Shown piece by piece: positions 5,936-6,379 of a DNA stretch of 6,379 nucleotides; position 1 is the first letter of the stretch; the number at the start of each line of letters is the position of its first letter. The stretch is from positions 1-6,379 of the forward strand of contig WFOJ01000061.1 in the NCBI GenBank assembly GCA_015488125.1. The letters are read 5' to 3'. The notes below the pieces were generated by a model. That model was not told the origin of the DNA. It did not search any database and was given only the letters and a program-made list of their open reading frames with translations. Source of the DNA: Mariprofundaceae bacterium (GTDB lineage Bacteria > Pseudomonadota > Zetaproteobacteria > Mariprofundales > Mariprofundaceae). The position numbers were made by a program, and so were the translations under genes.

Positions 5936-6379
5936 GCGTTCTGAAGCAACACTGCTAACACAGATCACGCAGGATTTTTCTGCTGGTTCGCGGCTTGTTG
6001 CCGGTTTTGCCGGTTATCAGCCGCGACCAGAACAGCGGCGGCTGGCGCGGGAAATTGCCCACACCTTTGATCTGCAATGCACGCTGATCGCCGAAGCTGA
6101 GACGGGGACGGGCAAAACCCTGGCTTATCTGATGCCAGCGCTTCGTTTTGCAGGGAAAACCCTGATTTCGACGCACACCCGGGCCTTGCAGGATCAATTG
6201 ATGTATCGCGATATTCCAGCCATCCAGCAGGCCAGTGGTGTGCGACGCAGCATTGCCCTGATCAAGGGACGGCGTAATTATCTGTGTCCGGCACGGCTTA
6301 ATACCTGGCTGACCAGTTCACGGCTGGAATCCCATCATTATCGCCCGCTGCTGCGGGTGCGTGACTGGTCGGAACGCAC
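5922..6379 (+). CDS. yoaA: YoaA/DinG-family ATP-dependent DNA helicase, N-terminal part, cut by window edge
   Basis: These are the first 152 codons of a superfamily 2 XPD/DinG-like 5'-3' helicase. Visible motifs are a Q-motif-like YQPRPEQRRLAREIA (32-46), Walker A AETGTGKT (59-66), motif Ia-type STHTRALQDQL (83-93), and KGRRNYLC (115-122), whose Cys122 should be the first ligand of the 4Fe-4S cluster. Spacing and wording agree better with E. coli YoaA than with DinG. YoaA is linked to DNA repair and works with the HolC clamp-loader subunit. The remaining cysteines and the DEAH box lie off the right edge. The start is taken as GTG 5922, overlapping the DUF4149 gene stop by 14 nt; no good Shine-Dalgarno is visible, which fits translational coupling. 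No other suitable start codon is seen before the Q-motif. The choice between YoaA and another DinG-type paralogue is not certain. Confidence 0.87.
   Translation, partial: MSPPERSEATLLTQITQDFSAGSRLVAGFAGYQPRPEQRRLAREIAHTFDLQCTLIAEAETGTGKTLAYLMPALRFAGKTLISTHTRALQDQLMYRDIPAIQQASGVRRSIALIKGRRNYLCPARLNTWLTSSRLESHHYRPLLRVRDWSER

Overview
The window comes from a bacterial chromosome, most likely a gammaproteobacterium. CarB and GreA match the Escherichia coli proteins almost position for position as far as I can recall them. The order carB-greA-(DUF4149 gene) is also familiar from Pseudomonas-type gammaproteobacteria. GC content is moderate (roughly low-to-mid 50s %, judged by eye). I cannot name the genus; a Legionellales-like lineage is only a guess. 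All of it looks like compact housekeeping chromosome. I see no mobile element, CRISPR array, tRNA or rRNA.

Layout: two genes run leftward on the minus strand. perM, an AI-2E-family membrane protein, spans 1481-399. nagZ, a beta-N-acetylglucosaminidase of peptidoglycan recycling, starts inside the end of perM at about 433 and runs off the left edge. A 285-bp divergent intergenic region (1482-1766) separates them from a rightward cluster: carB (1767-4985), greA (4987-5460), a small four-helix membrane protein of the DUF4149/TMEM205 type (5465-5935), and the N-terminal part of a YoaA/DinG-type iron-sulfur helicase (5922 to the right edge). Rightward spacings are 1 nt, 4 nt and a 14-nt overlap. 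No terminator is visible between these genes, so they read as one transcription unit.

Functions: carB makes carbamoyl phosphate for arginine and pyrimidine synthesis. greA rescues backtracked RNA polymerase. The helicase belongs to genome maintenance. The operon therefore mixes nucleotide supply, transcription and DNA maintenance rather than forming one pathway. The glutaminase subunit gene carA, usually directly upstream of carB, is not here; a divergent perM occupies that place.

The most interesting non-coding signal is the carB leader. A 7-nt segment (1685-1691) is perfectly complementary to the carB Shine-Dalgarno region (1754-1760), but it can instead fold locally. Between the two lies a two-part hairpin (1713-1747), and part of its 3' arm can also pair with the Shine-Dalgarno. 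This looks like a possible translational switch for carB. It is inferred from base complementarity only and has not been folded or compared across species.
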